Assembly (NCBI GenBank): GCA_045627185.1
Contig: JAZQNE010000039.1
Location: 1-6,752 of the forward strand
Length of the DNA: 6,752 nt
Reading direction: 5' to 3'
Source: SZUA-448 sp045627185
Lineage (GTDB): Bacteria; Bacillota; Clostridia; Lachnospirales; Lachnospiraceae
Shown piece by piece: positions 5,941 to 6,752 of this stretch (the first letter of the stretch is position 1; every line of letters begins with the position of its first letter). The notes below the pieces were generated by a model. That model saw nothing but the letters and a program-made list of their open reading frames with translations. It did no database searches and had not been told where the DNA came from. The translations under genes and the position numbers were made by a program.

Positions 5941-5969
5941 ATTATACAATAAAAGGGCATGAAGCTCAA
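5941..5969 (-). promoter_or_regulatory. Promoter of the GH130-GH31-symporter operon
   Basis: On the minus strand TTGAGC (5964-5969) and a perfect TATAAT (5941-5946) are separated by 17 bp. Transcription would begin near 5934, leaving a leader of about 92 nt before the GH130 ATG. It lies directly after the terminator of the upstream ABC permease gene, which makes the sugar genes an independent unit. Confidence 0.7.
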
Positions 5970-5975
5970 GGCTGA

Positions 5976-6019
5976 CAAAAACAACGGGGACGGTTTTGCA
6001 ACAGAACCGCCCCCATTGT
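5976..6019 (-). terminator. Strong intrinsic terminator after the ABC-2 permease gene
   Basis: Read on the minus strand, ACAATGGGG-GCGGTT pairs with AACCG-TCCCCGTTGT, a stem of about 15 bp with two G-U pairs. It can extend past a C/A mismatch toward a short UUG loop. A run of five U (5977-5981) follows. The stem begins one base after the permease stop codon (6021-6023). Confidence 0.85.
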
Positions 6020-6020
6020 C

Positions 6021-6752
6021 TTATTTAATATCTTTTTTGATTTTTGCGGTAAATACCAGCGTTGCCAGTGCGTAAAACAGAATGCCGAAGCCTATTGTCC
6101 AAAGCAGATGCGAGGGCGCCCCGGAAAGTGCATGGGCGAAGGGAAGCCTCGAAAGTTTCACGCCGTGATAGAACGGAAGCACCTCGGCAACCTTTTTGAT
6201 TCCGCCGCCAAGGCCGTCAACATCCATCCAGATGCCGCCAATAATGCCTACTGCGGAGATAATGATGGAGCAAAGGCCGGGAGCGGCTTTTTCGCTCACT
6301 GCGCTGCCAAACAGAATGCCTATCCCGACAAACAGAAGCATCGACGGCAGCAGCAGAACCATCGAAAGAAGGATGGCGGGAATTGAAAAGGTGTAACCCT
6401 TGCAAAGGCCAATCACAAAGGCTGCCGCAAAGCAGATAACCATCTGTAAAATACCGAGCACGCATACCGGAAGCGTGTATCCGATCAGGTACCCGAGCGG
6501 TTTCATGGGTGATGCATAAAGCCTTAAAAGCAGGGCCGTTGTACGGTCCTTTGAAACCTGAATTCCCGTGAACAGCATTACGAATGTCAATCCGAAATAT
6601 GCGATGCCGGGCGCCAGATTTTCAATGTGGAAAACCGTCATATTGGCTTCCGGCGGAATACTGCTGTCAACAATGCTCATGACAATAAGCATGACAATGG
6701 GAAATCCGAGGCAGAAAATGTAGCTAAGCGGGTCGCGTCTTATCTCTTTGCC
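6021..6752 (-). CDS. ABC-2 type exporter permease, N-terminus beyond the window
   Basis: The frame is open to the window edge: 243 residues are visible, beginning GKEIRRDPLSYIFCLGFPIV, so the internal ATG at 6692 is not the start. Family members are usually around 240-260 residues, so only a few residues should be missing. About six membrane segments are seen (near 11-28, 47-64, 92-115, 124-148, 158-175 and 217-235). The KEIRRDPL start, the SKDRTTALLLRLYASPMKPL segment (67-86) between helices and LPFYHGVKLSR (192-202) are typical of DrrB-like ABC-2 permeases. Such proteins pair with an ATP-binding subunit, expected upstream outside the window, to export drugs, lipids, peptides or polysaccharide precursors. 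The substrate cannot be inferred. A strong terminator separates it from the sugar operon, so a shared role is not implied. Confidence 0.88.
   Translation of the reverse strand, partial: GKEIRRDPLSYIFCLGFPIVMLIVMSIVDSSIPPEANMTVFHIENLAPGIAYFGLTFVMLFTGIQVSKDRTTALLLRLYASPMKPLGYLIGYTLPVCVLGILQMVICFAAAFVIGLCKGYTFSIPAILLSMVLLLPSMLLFVGIGILFGSAVSEKAAPGLCSIIISAVGIIGGIWMDVDGLGGGIKKVAEVLPFYHGVKLSRLPFAHALSGAPSHLLWTIGFGILFYALATLVFTAKIKKDIK

Noticed and set aside
6690..6692. ATG at 6692 as the start of the ABC-2 permease
   Set aside because: The frame stays open for 20 more codons to the window edge, and these encode the typical KEIRRDPL start and the first half of helix 1.

Overview
The window looks like a stretch of a bacterial chromosome, most likely a Clostridia-type Firmicute (for example a gut Lachnospiraceae or Oscillospiraceae member). 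This is inferred from gene style, SD-type ribosome binding sites (AAGGAG, GGAG, GGGAG), sigma-A-like promoters and a GPH-type sugar transporter next to cytoplasmic glycosidases. No sequence search was possible. Every supported gene is on the minus strand, so the window reads from right to left.

Right edge (6752 to about 5975): the nearly complete C-terminal part of an ABC-2 type exporter permease. Its reading frame stays open through the window edge. It ends at a strong intrinsic terminator one base after the stop codon.

Centre (5969 to 993): a three-gene carbohydrate operon. A good promoter (TTGAGC, 17 bp, TATAAT) precedes a leader of about 92 nt. Then come a GH130-family beta-mannoside phosphorylase (4844-5842), a GH31-family alpha-glycosidase (2569-4812; the true start is the internal ATG, not the upstream in-frame one) and a GPH/MelB-like sugar:cation symporter (993-2486). 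None of the enzymes has a signal peptide. The simplest model is import of a small oligosaccharide by the symporter, removal of an alpha-linked sugar by GH31, and phosphorolysis of a beta-mannosyl linkage by GH130, giving a mannose 1-phosphate without spending ATP. No regulator, extracellular enzyme or ABC sugar importer is visible.

Left part (992 to 137): an AT-rich intergenic stretch with two promoter candidates embedded in a cluster of TTATC/GATAA inverted repeats, then a gene for an unrecognised small lipoprotein-like secreted protein. Its last codons form one arm of its own terminator. Base composition changes clearly here (16/60 G+C at 181-240 against 33/60 at 1381-1440), so this gene probably has a different history from the sugar operon.

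Left edge (107 to 1): an extended -10 promoter and the first codons of a possible further gene that runs out of the window. Its ATG falls exactly at the predicted transcription start.

No tRNA, rRNA, CRISPR array, insertion sequence or phage gene was seen. The most interesting items are the GH130/GH31 pairing with an unusual GH31 nucleophile motif, and the repeat-rich control region at 887-979.
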